DNA from: Lachnospiraceae bacterium | GTDB taxonomy: Bacteria; Bacillota; Clostridia; Oscillospirales; CAG-272 | Direction of reading: 5' to 3' | Length of the DNA: 64,000 bases | Assembly: GCA_024404495.1 (NCBI GenBank) | Contig: JAKSPT010000007.1 | Coordinates: 1 to 64,000, forward strand | Position numbers and translations under genes: made by a program | The notes under the pieces: generated by a model | The model's input: only the letters and a program-made list of their open reading frames with translations | Told to the model about the DNA's origin: nothing | Database searches by the model: none | Part shown: positions 8,505 to 17,403 of the stretch, piece after piece | Layout of the letters: the number at the start of each line of letters is the position of its first letter | Position numbering within the stretch: position 1 is the first letter of the stretch

Positions 8505-8874
8505 TTTCAAACGTATTGAAAAAACCTCAGAAATAAGGCTCTTCGGTAACAAGTGTGGGTGAAAAAAACGGATAAGGTATAGCGTGCAAAGGAAAAATCG
8601 TTTAGAATATAAGTTACCATACAAAACTCTAAGCGAGGAATCCAAATGCGTTGCAAATACCTTATCAAGGAACACCAGAGCGCATACAATTCAACACCAC
8701 CAAATCCGACTGCCTCGTAAATCATAAAAAAGAAAAGCCTATCCAATCGACTCCACTAAAGTCGAGAGAATAGGCTTTTTCAAATTAGGCGATTTCGGGC
8801 AAAACACCACTAAATCTTAAATATCCTCTTCCTGCTTGAACCGTTCGGAAGAATGGGCTTTTTCTATTGAAAAA
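8505..8874. other. 370-bp AT-rich gap, probable insertion-sequence debris
   Basis: No supported gene is present. The only open frame, an antisense 79-codon stretch (8507-8746), has no ribosome binding site and low-complexity composition. The segment beginning GGCTCTTCGGTAAC at 8541 resembles an insertion-sequence end. The terminator-like hairpin at 8731-8781 lies within it. Confidence 0.45.
8731..8781. terminator. Bipartite terminator hairpin
   Basis: Outer stem AAAAGCCTAT/ATAGGCTTTT (8733-8742 with 8770-8779) and inner stem CGACT/AGTCG are followed by T-runs on both strands. It could end transcription of the minus-strand DMT transporter gene. Confidence 0.6.
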
Positions 8875-9801
8875 TCAGATATCGAACACCCCGAGCACGA
8901 CGATGCCGAGGACGATCAGACCGACGCAGAGGTAATGCTTCGGGGAGAGCTTTTCTTTCAGGAAGAGACGGCTCCACAGGACGCTCGCCGCGCAGTAGGC
9001 GGAGATGATCGGCACGGTGAAGACGACGTGCTCCGAATCGGCAAGGGCGAAGACGTAGGCGAACTGTCCCGCCGTTTCGCAGAGCGCGCCGGCGTATTTC
9101 CACCCCTCCGCTTTCGGCAGATAGGACTGTTTCCGGATCAGCTTCACGTAAACGAAGGAGAGAAGCCCCGCGAGGAAGAAGGTCAGCTCGTAGGCGCAGT
9201 TGGCGCTGTTTTCGTCGAGCGTTTCAAGGATCACGCTGTCGGCGTAGGTCCCCGCCGCGTCGAGGAGGCAGTAAAGGATCGGGATCAGGATCGCGATCCA
9301 CGATTTCGCGTAGCGGTAGTTGGAAGCCTTCTGCCGTTCGGCGCGCGCCTCGTCGTCCTCGGTGAAGTCGACGATCCCAAGCCCGATGACCCCGGCGCAG
9401 ACGAGAAAGACCGCGCCGAGCACGACGATTTTCGCCCACCCCGTGATCCCCTCGTCAAGCCCTCCGGTCGCAAGACAGACGACGGCGACGATCGCGCCGC
9501 TCGCGTTGCAGATCGGGGAGGAGATCGAAAGCTCGATATAGCGGAGGGCAAGGTAGCCGAGCGCCATCGAGGAAATATAGAAGAGGGAAACCGGCAGATA
9601 GGTCAGGATCACAGACAGCGAGATATCGACCTTGTTGACGAAAATTTCAAAGCAGGCGTGCAGACCCATCACGGTGCCGACGGCGGTGACCATTTTGAGG
9701 TACCCGTATTTGTCCCCCGCGTCGCGGCAGCCGAGTTTGGAAAAAGTATCCGCTCCGCTCCAGAAGAGCAGGGCGATGAGGGAAAGCCAGAACCAGGTCA
9801 T
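8875..9801 (-). CDS. DMT superfamily (EamA-like) transporter
   Basis: A 308-residue integral membrane protein with about ten hydrophobic segments arranged as two repeats, as in drug/metabolite (EamA) transporters. Each half ends with a helix followed by a short basic loop, and WSRLFLKEKLSPKHY near the end is typical of EamA repeats. The start at 9801 is chosen because an AAAGGA site precedes it. The longer frame to 9870 would begin inside the promoter at 9842-9870. Substrate and direction cannot be predicted. It is divergently transcribed from trmL. Confidence 0.8.
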   Translation of the reverse strand: MTWFWLSLIALLFWSGADTFSKLGCRDAGDKYGYLKMVTAVGTVMGLHACFEIFVNKVDISLSVILTYLPVSLFYISSMALGYLALRYIELSISSPICNASGAIVAVVCLATGGLDEGITGWAKIVVLGAVFLVCAGVIGLGIVDFTEDDEARAERQKASNYRYAKSWIAILIPILYCLLDAAGTYADSVILETLDENSANCAYELTFFLAGLLSFVYVKLIRKQSYLPKAEGWKYAGALCETAGQFAYVFALADSEHVVFTVPIISAYCAASVLWSRLFLKEKLSPKHYLCVGLIVLGIVVLGVFDI

Positions 9802-9841
9802 AAAAAACCGTTCCTTTCGGAAAAGATAAAATAACAATATC

Positions 9842-9870
9842 AGTATAACTGTTTTCGCCTTTTCCGTCAA
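9842..9870 (-). promoter_or_regulatory. Promoter of the DMT transporter gene
   Basis: On the minus strand, TTGACG (9865-9870), a 17-bp spacer and TATACT (9842-9847). It rules out the longer start of the transporter frame. Confidence 0.75.
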
Positions 9871-9887
9871 GGGGGGAGAAAAATATA

Positions 9888-9917
9888 TTGACAGTTATTG
9901 CGTTTCGGTGCTATAAT
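9888..9917 (+). promoter_or_regulatory. Promoter of trmL
   Basis: TTGACA (9888-9893), an 18-bp spacer and TATAAT (9912-9917). It is divergent from the transporter promoter, with 17 bp between the two -35 boxes. Confidence 0.8.
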
Positions 9918-9946
9918 ATTGCGGAAAAAAGAAGAAGGAAACCGAA

Positions 9947-10447
9947 ATGCTTGATCTGAATATCGTCCTCGTGGAGCCGGAGATCCCGCAGAACACCGGC
10001 AATATCGTCCGCACCTGCGCCGTGACCGGTGCGGCGCTCCATCTCGTCCGTCCGCTCGGCTTCGAGATCGACTCTGCAAAGCTGAAACGCGCCGGGCTCG
10101 ATTATTGGGATAAACTTGATATCACCTATTACGATTCGCTCGCCGATTTTCTGCGGCAGCACGGGGAGGACAACCTCTTTTTCTTCACGTCGAAAGGGAA
10201 GCGCAGTTTTTCGGAGGTCGCCTATCCCGAGCGTTCCTTTCTCGTCTTCGGCAAGGAGACGGCGGGACTGCCGGAGGAACTGCTCCACGACAACCCGGAG
10301 CGCTGCGTCCGCATCCCGATGCGCAATACCCTCCGCTGCCTGAATCTTTCCAACGCCGTCTGCGTCGGCGCCTACGAAATGCTCCGCCAGCATTCTTACG
10401 AGGGTCTGCGCGGCGACGGCAAGCTGACCCGCTATTCGTGGGACTGA
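9947..10447 (+). CDS. trmL: tRNA (cytidine/uridine-34-2'-O)-methyltransferase TrmL
   Basis: A 166-residue SPOUT-class enzyme that methylates the ribose of the wobble nucleotide of tRNA-Leu isoacceptors using SAM. The family start is LNIVLVEPEIPQNTGNIVR. The knot-forming segments are FLVFGKETAGLPEEL (about 95-109) and IPMRNTLRCLNLSNAV (about 122-137), with the invariant Asn and Ser-Asn residues. The length equals the normal 150-160 residues. It has its own near-consensus promoter and is followed 33 bp later by a lipoprotein gene in the same direction. Confidence 0.95.
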   Translation: MLDLNIVLVEPEIPQNTGNIVRTCAVTGAALHLVRPLGFEIDSAKLKRAGLDYWDKLDITYYDSLADFLRQHGEDNLFFFTSKGKRSFSEVAYPERSFLVFGKETAGLPEELLHDNPERCVRIPMRNTLRCLNLSNAVCVGAYEMLRQHSYEGLRGDGKLTRYSWD

Positions 10448-10480
10448 TAATACGATCACTTGCAAATTGAGGTGACTGTT

Positions 10481-12031
10481 ATGATGAAACGAATTCTGCT
10501 GATTTTCGTATGTGTCCTTCTCACAGGCGTACTGCTCTGCGGCTGTGCCGAAGAAACCGGAAACCCGTCCGATTCCACCGGACCGCAAACCGAGGCTGCC
10601 ACGGAAGAGCCTGCGGTCACGCTCCCGCCGCTTCCCCCCGAGGAGATCGCCGCCTCCCTTTCCGCGGAGACGACCACCCTTCTGATCTCCCCTCTCTGCC
10701 GTCAGGTCACGCTTTCGGGGCAGGATCTTGCCTCCGTCCGGAAAGCGTTTACCGAACGCGGGTATCTTCCCGTTCCCTACGTGCCCGCCGAAGGCACGAA
10801 ACTGGAAACCGTCGTTCTGAAAAATGACGAAAAGATCGTCACCCTGATCAAAACCGCGGGAGATACCGTCCACGTTCTGTGGGAGGACGCAGACGCGGTC
10901 AGCGTTGCTCCCCTCGCACATCCGGAAAATCCGCAGACGGGCGACGTCACGATGGTGCAGATCGGCATCGCGCGGGAAAGCGAAAAAGACAACCCGATGA
11001 TCGGGATGTGCTATCTCTACCGTCTCGGCGACGGCTCCGCGCTGATCATCGACGGCGGCAGCGGAAACGACACCTGCGCCGAGGATATTATGAAAGCGCT
11101 GAAAAAAGCGGATATCGCAAAGACCGGAGACGGGAAATACCGTATCAGCGCGTGGATCTTTTCCCACGGTCACGGCGACCATATCGGTGCCTTCAAAAAG
11201 TTCACGGCAAACTACGCCGGTCAGTACGAGGTCGGCGCCGTCATGTGCAGTTTCCCCTCCGCAGAGATCGGTCTGAGCGGCTGTGACGCCGAAGCGTTTG
11301 AGCAGACCGTGAAGGACACCTGCCCCGGCGCCCTCCGCATCGTTCCCCACGCCGGACTGCGCTACCATTTCGGAAACGTCACCGTTCACGTTCTGTACAG
11401 CCCCGACCTGCTTTACACGGGAAAAAGCGGGATCCAATATTTCAACAATACTTCTTTGATCCTGAAGCTCGAAGCGAACAAGCAGACCGTTCTGCACATG
11501 GGCGACGCGGGCGAGCAGGCGTCTGAGGAAGCGTGGAAAGAGAACGATCCCTCCGCGTTTTCAAGCGATATGCTCCAGATCACCCATCACGGTCTTTATA
11601 CCGGGTCGGAGTCCCACCGCTGGGAGAACGTGAAAAACATCTACGACGCCGCGTTCGCTTCCTACGGTCTTCTGCCGATGGGGACGCGGTACCCGGGGGA
11701 TTCCCGCAACGGGCGCTATACCGTCCTGATTGACTGGGGCGCAAAAAACGGCTATCAGGTGTCCTACGTTCTGGACCGGAAAGACAATCACGGCTATTCG
11801 TCGCTTTCCCAGAGCGACTTTGACAAATTTGTCGCAGGCGCGGAAAAGGGAACGGCGGAATTCGATACGCTGTTCGGCTTTGACGGCATCAATATCGCGG
11901 AAAACCCGGACGGCATGGTGACCTATCTGTCCGCCGCCGATACCGTCCCGATGGCGACCGAATTCGTTCTCGGAGCTGCCGGGATCACGGTCAGAGCAAA
12001 TACCGCCCTCTCCGAATGGCTGGCAGGCTGA
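10481..12031 (+). CDS. Lipoprotein with metallo-beta-lactamase fold
   Basis: A 516-residue exported lipoprotein. A signal peptide runs to Cys22 (lipobox LLCGC), followed by a Thr/Pro/Glu-rich linker. The metallo-hydrolase core has the metal-binding motif SHGHGDHIGAF near residues 227-237, a second metal-site segment HMGDAGE and ITHHGLYTGSE. The arrangement resembles ComEC/Rec2-type MBL proteins but without a channel domain. The ATG at 10481 is chosen because GAGGTGAC sits six bases before it. The upstream TTG has none. It probably acts outside the cytoplasmic membrane. The substrate is unknown. A strong hairpin follows the stop. Confidence 0.8.
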   Translation: MMKRILLIFVCVLLTGVLLCGCAEETGNPSDSTGPQTEAATEEPAVTLPPLPPEEIAASLSAETTTLLISPLCRQVTLSGQDLASVRKAFTERGYLPVPYVPAEGTKLETVVLKNDEKIVTLIKTAGDTVHVLWEDADAVSVAPLAHPENPQTGDVTMVQIGIARESEKDNPMIGMCYLYRLGDGSALIIDGGSGNDTCAEDIMKALKKADIAKTGDGKYRISAWIFSHGHGDHIGAFKKFTANYAGQYEVGAVMCSFPSAEIGLSGCDAEAFEQTVKDTCPGALRIVPHAGLRYHFGNVTVHVLYSPDLLYTGKSGIQYFNNTSLILKLEANKQTVLHMGDAGEQASEEAWKENDPSAFSSDMLQITHHGLYTGSESHRWENVKNIYDAAFASYGLLPMGTRYPGDSRNGRYTVLIDWGAKNGYQVSYVLDRKDNHGYSSLSQSDFDKFVAGAEKGTAEFDTLFGFDGINIAENPDGMVTYLSAADTVPMATEFVLGAAGITVRANTALSEWLAG

Positions 12032-12045
12032 AATAACGTCAAAAA

Positions 12046-12095
12046 CGATACCCGCCCGAAAGGATTTCACTCCTCTCGGGCGGGTATCGCTGTTT
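12046..12095. terminator. Bidirectional terminator
   Basis: A 14-bp stem, 12046-12059 with 12076-12089 (CGATACCCGCCCGA and its complement). A run of A before it gives a T-run on the minus strand. It separates convergent lipoprotein genes. Confidence 0.8.
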
Positions 12096-12140
12096 CCCGA
12101 CCAAACCGGGATTTGCTAATTCGTATTAATAGATTTATTA

Positions 12141-12683
12141 CTACTCCAAATGCTCCGTGAAATAGTAGTAATAAACTTGTACTATATCATCAATATCCTC
12201 TTGTGAAATATGACATGACAAATCACTTTGGTCGGACGAAACAAATGGGTAAGAAAAATAAGCAATTCCACCGGCAAAATCAAAGTGTATGTTAACAGCA
12301 AGCTGGGAATATTCATTCTTTTGTGTAAATGTGATATAAGCATCTTGACTCTCTTGCTCGTACAAGTCTCTGTCGGCGGACTGCCATTGTTGGTCTTGTA
12401 AAATATCAAAAAGTTGAGAAATTTTAGCATCAGAATACTCAAAATCTTGTTTCTTACCAACATCCCATAGTTTATATATGTTCTTCACGTAGTCATCTTT
12501 CAGAATACATAGTTCTATTTTTTCTTCTTTGACAATATTACCAATAGGAAAATTCTGGCTTGAAGATGTATGTGAAGAATCATTCGTTGAAGCATCCGAA
12601 TCTTGTGTAACAGATGTATTATGGCATCCTATCAACGATAAAATGGAAACGATTACGACGATGATTGTAGAAATCTTTTTCAT
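12141..12683 (-). CDS. Small lipoprotein of unknown function
   Basis: A 180-residue protein with a lipoprotein signal (LSLIGC, lipid-accepting Cys20), a Ser/Thr/Asp-rich linker (21-45) and a mixed alpha/beta domain with many aromatic residues, ending in YYYYFTEHLE. AAAAAGGAG precedes the ATG by eight bases. Base composition is strikingly AT-rich compared with both neighbours, which points to recent acquisition. No family is recognised. It lies 40 bp after the HEAT-like gene on the same strand, and a terminator hairpin follows its stop. Confidence 0.7.
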   Translation of the reverse strand: MKKISTIIVVIVSILSLIGCHNTSVTQDSDASTNDSSHTSSSQNFPIGNIVKEEKIELCILKDDYVKNIYKLWDVGKKQDFEYSDAKISQLFDILQDQQWQSADRDLYEQESQDAYITFTQKNEYSQLAVNIHFDFAGGIAYFSYPFVSSDQSDLSCHISQEDIDDIVQVYYYYFTEHLE

Positions 12684-12723
12684 TATGATTCTCCTTTTTG
12701 GTATGAATTTTGTTTGTCCTCTT

Positions 12724-13197
12724 TTATATGGATACTTCGGGATTCAACAAATTCTGACTCGTCAGTCTCCTTACCGTCTCCGCGATATCCTTTTCGATCA
12801 GCGGGCGCATACTGTCCCGGTACCGTGACAAATCGGCGTTTTCAAGTGCCGTTACGATTTCCGGAACCAGACGGGGCTTTGCCGAACCGACCTCCGCGAG
12901 CGCCTTGACGCACTGCCGCGCGGTGATCGGCTTTTCGTCGGTGATATGCGAAAGGAATTCCGGCAGGATCAAAGCAAACTTTCCTTCCGTATCCCATTTC
13001 GCGTTTGCGGCGAGGATCGTCAGCGCGCGGTTTCGGACGAGCGATTTCGGATGGCACAGAAGGGAAGCGAATTCGTCGAAATTGCCGTACCACTGATCGC
13101 TTTCCCGGCTTTCCGATACGATCTTCTCGGTAAAGGCGCAGGCAGTCCTGTCGTCTTTCATGGTCAGCAGGGAAAGGACGTCGTTTTCCGTCGTCAT
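12724..13197 (-). CDS. HEAT-repeat-like helical protein
   Basis: A 157-residue protein that is nearly all helix, with repeating patterns such as HPKSLVRNRALTILAANAK and ITARQCVKALAEVGSAKP that look like HEAT/armadillo repeats. No enzyme motif is seen, and such proteins usually act as protein-binding scaffolds. The start is one base after the stop of the GH78-like gene, so the two are translationally coupled. Whether it serves the glycosidase is unknown. Confidence 0.65.
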   Translation of the reverse strand: MTTENDVLSLLTMKDDRTACAFTEKIVSESRESDQWYGNFDEFASLLCHPKSLVRNRALTILAANAKWDTEGKFALILPEFLSHITDEKPITARQCVKALAEVGSAKPRLVPEIVTALENADLSRYRDSMRPLIEKDIAETVRRLTSQNLLNPEVSI

Positions 13198-13198
13198 C

Positions 13199-15358
13199 TC
13201 AGATCACGCCCGGATCGGACTTCGTTTCCGCGCGGCATCCGGTGATCCCGGTGACGCGGGGATCGGCGTTCAGCGCGTAGCGGTGCAGGAACCATACCGG
13301 AACGGCGGACCAGCCGTGGCAGAGGCTTCCGGCATTGCCGAACGCTGTCTGCCCTTCGATCGTTTCGTAGAAGGAGGTTGCTCCGTCGTCGAGCATCCGT
13401 TTCCAGAGGGCGCGGATCTCGGCGAAGACCTTTGCGGGCGCGACGCGGTTCCCGAGCAGCGCGTCATATTTGAAAATGCTGTAGGAGAGGGTGACCGGGA
13501 TCAGATTGCCCTCAAGCAGAGCGGAAAGGACGGAAGCGAGCCGTTCCTCCTTTGCCGCGCCGCAGACGGCGGCGAGGGAATTGGTCAGTTCGCAGTAGTG
13601 GGAGAGATTGCCGTTCAGGTCAAGATAGGTCGCGTAAACGCCGCGTTCCTCCGAGAAAAAGGCGGCGTCGATCGAACGGTTGAGGGCAAGATGTGCCTTT
13701 TCGTATGCCTCCGCCTTTTCGTTTCTGCCGAAGAAACGGCAGACCGCGGAGAGGGAGCGCAGACCGATCGAGACGAAGGCGTTCAGCGGCGCGTCGTAGG
13801 TCATATCCTCCGGCTCGATGTGCCCGGAGATCGAGCCCTCAAGCCCGCTCTGCCATTCGTAGAAGTTCCAGTATTGCTGTTCGGGATAGCAGGGGATCAG
13901 CCCGTTCTTCGGATCGACGCGGGAAAGGAAGATGTCGGCGATCTTTATCATCGTCGGCAGAAGCTTCAGCGTTCCCACCGCGTCGTGCGAGTGATCGAGG
14001 TATTCCTTGACCGAGGTCAGAAAAACGGCGGTGAAGGAAGGGATCGTGATCGAATTGCGGGCAGGGGAGCAAAGCTCGAGCATCCCGTCTTCACGGAGGG
14101 AGGATGCCATCAGATTCAGCGAGGCGAGGGCAAACCGCGTCTCTCCGAATGCGTAATAGCCGCAGAGCATCTGATTGCGGGAGTCCATCGCGTAGAGCGC
14201 CTGCTCACGCCACGGGCAGTCCTCGTAATGCTCGTGCATACAGAGACGGAGCGTGCGGACGGAGATACGGTATATCTCGTTCCAGACAGGGTCGTCGGTC
14301 ACGATATCGGTCACGCTTTTCACGGGGTAGATCGCGGGAATGAGCGCGAGGGAAGAGACGGATGCCTCTTTCGCTCCGATATGGACCTCCAGATACCGGC
14401 AGCCGAACCGCAAAAACGGGGAAACGAAGACGTTTTTCCCTTTCTTTCCGTGATAGACCGCGGTGAAATTCCGTCCGCCGATGTCGGTGCGGACGCGCCC
14501 CATCGGGCTTTCGGGGCATTTGCCGTCGGCGAGGTGTTCGCCCCAACCGATGAGCATTTCCGCCTCTTCCGGCAGGTCGATTGCAAAGGAAAGCTGTCCC
14601 GCCTGTTCGCTGCCGAGGTCGGCAATGAGATAGATGCCGTCGCCTTCGGTCACACGGAGCGGGTGCGGTCCGCTCCCGTCGGGCAGGAAGGAAAAACCGG
14701 CGGTACGGAGCGCGGCGCCGTTCATGATCCGTGCCGTGCTGCCTTCGGTTTTGTTTTCAAAGGAACCGCCGTCCACGACCTTCGCCGGGATCGGCTTGCC
14801 GAAGACGAGCTTATCGGTCGGACGAGGCAAAATACGGTCGGAAAGGGAAATCGCCTCCGATTCCGCGAGCGCCTTTTTGTCCTCTCCCCTCGCGTCGAAG
14901 CGGAAGGAGAAACCGAGCTGCCCGGTGACCTTCACGGGATCGCCCGAAACGTAATGCGCCTCCGGCTCGGAAAGCGTCTTTTCGGAACTGAACGCGAGGA
15001 TATCGTCCCCGTCGGTGATCTCACAGATCAGGGCGTGCGGGGTCTTTCTGTGCGTGGAGGTATTGTCCCCGACGGTATAGAGCACGATCTTCAGCTCGTG
15101 CTTCCCGGGGGCAAGGATGCCCGAAAGCGGGATCTCGTCGTAAACCGGCTCCTCCTCGTAGCAGGCGAACTGTCCGGAGAGCGGCAGGATCGGCTGCCCG
15201 TTTTCATAGACGCAATAGTCGGAAAAAGCGGCGATGCGCAGTACCGGCGCGCCGTTTTCCTTTACGGTGATCGTTTCATAAAAAGCGGAATAGACGTTTC
15301 TGCCCCCGTTATTCCGGGGGCAGGTGATCCATTCCGCTTTCTGAAAGGGTGACGGCAT
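13199..15358 (-). CDS. GH78-like alpha-L-rhamnosidase family protein
   Basis: A 719-residue cytoplasmic protein (no signal peptide). N-terminal beta-sandwich domains span about residues 1-340, followed by an (alpha/alpha)6 barrel. The family signature DCPWREQALYAMDSR at about 380-394 carries the acidic residue that acts as general acid in GH78 (usually DCPxRxERxGWxGD). Length is below the common 850-1000 residues, so one sandwich domain may be absent. Start at 15358 with GGAGG upstream. It follows the hexosamine kinase by 20 bp, so its real substrate may be an amino-sugar-linked glycan rather than a rhamnoside. That is an inference. Confidence 0.72.
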   Translation of the reverse strand: MPSPFQKAEWITCPRNNGGRNVYSAFYETITVKENGAPVLRIAAFSDYCVYENGQPILPLSGQFACYEEEPVYDEIPLSGILAPGKHELKIVLYTVGDNTSTHRKTPHALICEITDGDDILAFSSEKTLSEPEAHYVSGDPVKVTGQLGFSFRFDARGEDKKALAESEAISLSDRILPRPTDKLVFGKPIPAKVVDGGSFENKTEGSTARIMNGAALRTAGFSFLPDGSGPHPLRVTEGDGIYLIADLGSEQAGQLSFAIDLPEEAEMLIGWGEHLADGKCPESPMGRVRTDIGGRNFTAVYHGKKGKNVFVSPFLRFGCRYLEVHIGAKEASVSSLALIPAIYPVKSVTDIVTDDPVWNEIYRISVRTLRLCMHEHYEDCPWREQALYAMDSRNQMLCGYYAFGETRFALASLNLMASSLREDGMLELCSPARNSITIPSFTAVFLTSVKEYLDHSHDAVGTLKLLPTMIKIADIFLSRVDPKNGLIPCYPEQQYWNFYEWQSGLEGSISGHIEPEDMTYDAPLNAFVSIGLRSLSAVCRFFGRNEKAEAYEKAHLALNRSIDAAFFSEERGVYATYLDLNGNLSHYCELTNSLAAVCGAAKEERLASVLSALLEGNLIPVTLSYSIFKYDALLGNRVAPAKVFAEIRALWKRMLDDGATSFYETIEGQTAFGNAGSLCHGWSAVPVWFLHRYALNADPRVTGITGCRAETKSDPGVI

Positions 15359-15378
15359 TAGTCGTCCCTCCTTGTTTA

Positions 15379-16473
15379 TCAGAATTTTACGTACTTTTCA
15401 ACGATGGCTGCCTGTGCGCCTCTCGTCTTTTCCATATCCGAAGCGAGCTTGAACTGGGTGCGGCAGCGGTCGAGGTTGTGCTCGGGATAGGAAGTGCCGA
15501 AATAGACGTCGCCGTCGATGTAGTCGGTGAGGAAGCGGACGCCGCATTCCATCGTCATCATCCACGCGGAGAGGGGAAGCAGCTCGGCTTCTCTCTTCGT
15601 GATATCGCCGTTCAATGCCTCGGCGTAGCCCTTGACGTAAGCCTCGAAGAGGTTGAGGTCGAAATCGACCTTGCTCAGATCCTTTTCGTCCTCCGCGGCG
15701 GTGGACGCGCCGAAGCGGATCGCGTCGCCGAAGTCGTAAAGCATCGAGCCGGGCATAACGGTATCGAGGTCGATGACGCAGATCGCCTTTCCGGTCTGCT
15801 TATCCATCAGGACGTTATTGAGCTTGGTGTCGTTGTGGCAGACGCGGAGCGGGATCTCTCCGGATTCGATCGCGTCCACGATGATCCCCGCCTGCGAGAT
15901 ACGGGAAAGGGCGAATTCGCATTCCTTCGCGACGTTTTCCAGTCTGCCGGAACGGTTTTCGCGCATTGCGCGCATCAGGTTGAAGTAGCGTACCTTCGTG
16001 TTGTGGAAGGCGGGAATGGTCTCGGTGAGCTGACTTGCGTCAAACTTGGAAAGCCGCTTCTGGAAGGTGCCGAAGGCGACGGCGGAGGAGGTGAAATCCT
16101 CCGGCTTCTCGACGGTCTGAAGGGTATAGGAATCGGTGATGTTGTAGTACATCCGGTAGGGGGTACCGTCCTCGACCGTGAGATAGGGCTTGTCGTCCTT
16201 CGTCGGGATGACGGTCAGCGTTTCGCGGTCGGGATCGCCGCCGTTCCACTTGATGACCTTGGAAAGGAACTCGGTCACGGCAACGACGTTGTCCATCAAA
16301 GCCTTGGTGTTCTTGAAAACGGTATTGTTGATCGACTGGAGGATATAATCCCTTTCGTCGGTCGAAACGAGATAGGTGTGGTTGATGTGACCCTCGCCGA
16401 TCGGGCGGACTTCCTTTACCGTTCCTTTGATCTTGAAACGGTTCGGGAGTTCCTTCAGTTCAGATTCCGTCAT
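15379..16473 (-). CDS. nahK: N-acetylhexosamine 1-kinase (NahK family)
   Basis: A 364-residue aminoglycoside-phosphotransferase-fold kinase very similar to bifidobacterial NahK. Shared segments are GEGHINHTYLVSTD (about 27-40), the catalytic loop RVCHNDTKLNNVLMD (about 209-223), the metal-binding VIDLDTVMPGSMLYDFGD (about 231-248) and the C-terminal TMECGVRFLTDYIDGDVYF. NahK phosphorylates GlcNAc or GalNAc at the anomeric carbon, feeding the hexosamine-1-phosphate route used for host glycan sugars. GAGG lies six bases before the ATG. It overlaps the nucleotidyltransferase gene by 14 bases, and that gene product would use its product. Confidence 0.9.
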   Translation of the reverse strand: MTESELKELPNRFKIKGTVKEVRPIGEGHINHTYLVSTDERDYILQSINNTVFKNTKALMDNVVAVTEFLSKVIKWNGGDPDRETLTVIPTKDDKPYLTVEDGTPYRMYYNITDSYTLQTVEKPEDFTSSAVAFGTFQKRLSKFDASQLTETIPAFHNTKVRYFNLMRAMRENRSGRLENVAKECEFALSRISQAGIIVDAIESGEIPLRVCHNDTKLNNVLMDKQTGKAICVIDLDTVMPGSMLYDFGDAIRFGASTAAEDEKDLSKVDFDLNLFEAYVKGYAEALNGDITKREAELLPLSAWMMTMECGVRFLTDYIDGDVYFGTSYPEHNLDRCRTQFKLASDMEKTRGAQAAIVEKYVKF

Positions 16474-17320
16474 ACAGCCCCTCCTCGGTCAGAGCCGCGA
16501 GCGCGCGCTTTACTTCTTCCTTGTCCTCGCGGTAGGTCATGCCGTACCATTTGTCGCGGTTCGGGAAAGCGCGGACGGTCGCCTTGCCGGCGGTCACGAG
16601 CTCGCCGATGACGGTGGGGATCAGGAACTCGTCCTTCAGCAGGTTCGCGTTTTTCAGGAAGTATTCGTATTTCTCCTCAAGGACCGGGAAGATCGCGGGG
16701 GTGAGACCCCAGAGGTTCATCGAAACGAGGGTGTTTTCGGGGAGCGCGGTCCAGGTCTCGCCGCCGTCCTCGGTGAAGGAAAGGTCGCTTCTGATCTTGG
16801 TGCGCTCGACGATCTTCCGCATATAGCCGTTCTCGATCTCGCAGACGCCGCGAGCGACCGTGCCGTTTTCGCTGACCGTGTTCTTCAGCATATAGGCGAC
16901 CATCGAAAAGTCGGTGGGACCGGCGGTGAGAAGGTGATTATGGATATCGCCGAAGGCGTTCGAGCCGTAGTAGTCGTCGGCGTTGAGCGCGACGAAGGGA
17001 TTCGTCACGGCGTCCTTGCAGCAGAGGATGGCGTGCGCGGTGCCCCACGGCTTCTTTCTGCCCTCGGGGAGATTGTCGCAGGTCTGCATCACGTATTTGA
17101 CGTCGGTTTTCTTTTCGATCTTTTTGCCGACGATCTCGCGGAAATCGTGCTCGATTTCCTTTTTGATGATGAAGACGACTTCATCAAAGCCGGATTTCAT
17201 CGCGTCGTAGATCGAGTAATCGAGCAGGACCTCGCCGTTTTTGCCGACGGGTTCCATCTGTTTCAGACCGCCGAATCTGGAACCCATACCGGCAGCCATG
17301 ACGACAAGAGAAGTTTTCAT
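16460..17320 (-). CDS. Sugar-1-phosphate nucleotidyltransferase
   Basis: A 286-residue NTP transferase with the signature VVMAAGMGSRFGGLKQ (about 6-21) and ALNADDYYGSNAFG near 105. It would activate a hexosamine 1-phosphate (from NahK) to a UDP-sugar, paralleling the LnpA-LnpB/NahK-LnpC-LnpD pathway of bifidobacteria. The start at 17320 is backed by GGAGG. An in-frame ATG at 17407, overlapping the upstream TGA and preceded by GAGG, would add 29 residues. The shorter form fits the family start. It overlaps the kinase gene by 14 bases, so the pair is translationally coupled. Confidence 0.85.
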   Translation of the reverse strand: MKTSLVVMAAGMGSRFGGLKQMEPVGKNGEVLLDYSIYDAMKSGFDEVVFIIKKEIEHDFREIVGKKIEKKTDVKYVMQTCDNLPEGRKKPWGTAHAILCCKDAVTNPFVALNADDYYGSNAFGDIHNHLLTAGPTDFSMVAYMLKNTVSENGTVARGVCEIENGYMRKIVERTKIRSDLSFTEDGGETWTALPENTLVSMNLWGLTPAIFPVLEEKYEYFLKNANLLKDEFLIPTVIGELVTAGKATVRAFPNRDKWYGMTYREDKEEVKRALAALTEEGLYDGI

Positions 17321-17403
17321 ATTCGTATTCCTCCGGGAATCGTATTTATCTGTTTTCGGTTTCGGAAAAACGATCTTCCGTAAAAGCTCGGCATCGTATT
17401 TTT

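Noticed and set aside
8507-8746. 79-codon minus-strand ORF
   Set aside because: No ribosome binding site, unusual Phe/Tyr/Cys-rich composition of AT-rich non-coding DNA, overlaps a terminator and possible insertion-sequence end.
13160-15352. 730-codon plus-strand ORF
   Set aside because: It is antisense to the GH78-like gene, which has clear family motifs, and is a high-GC shadow frame with Arg/Asp/Gly/Val bias.
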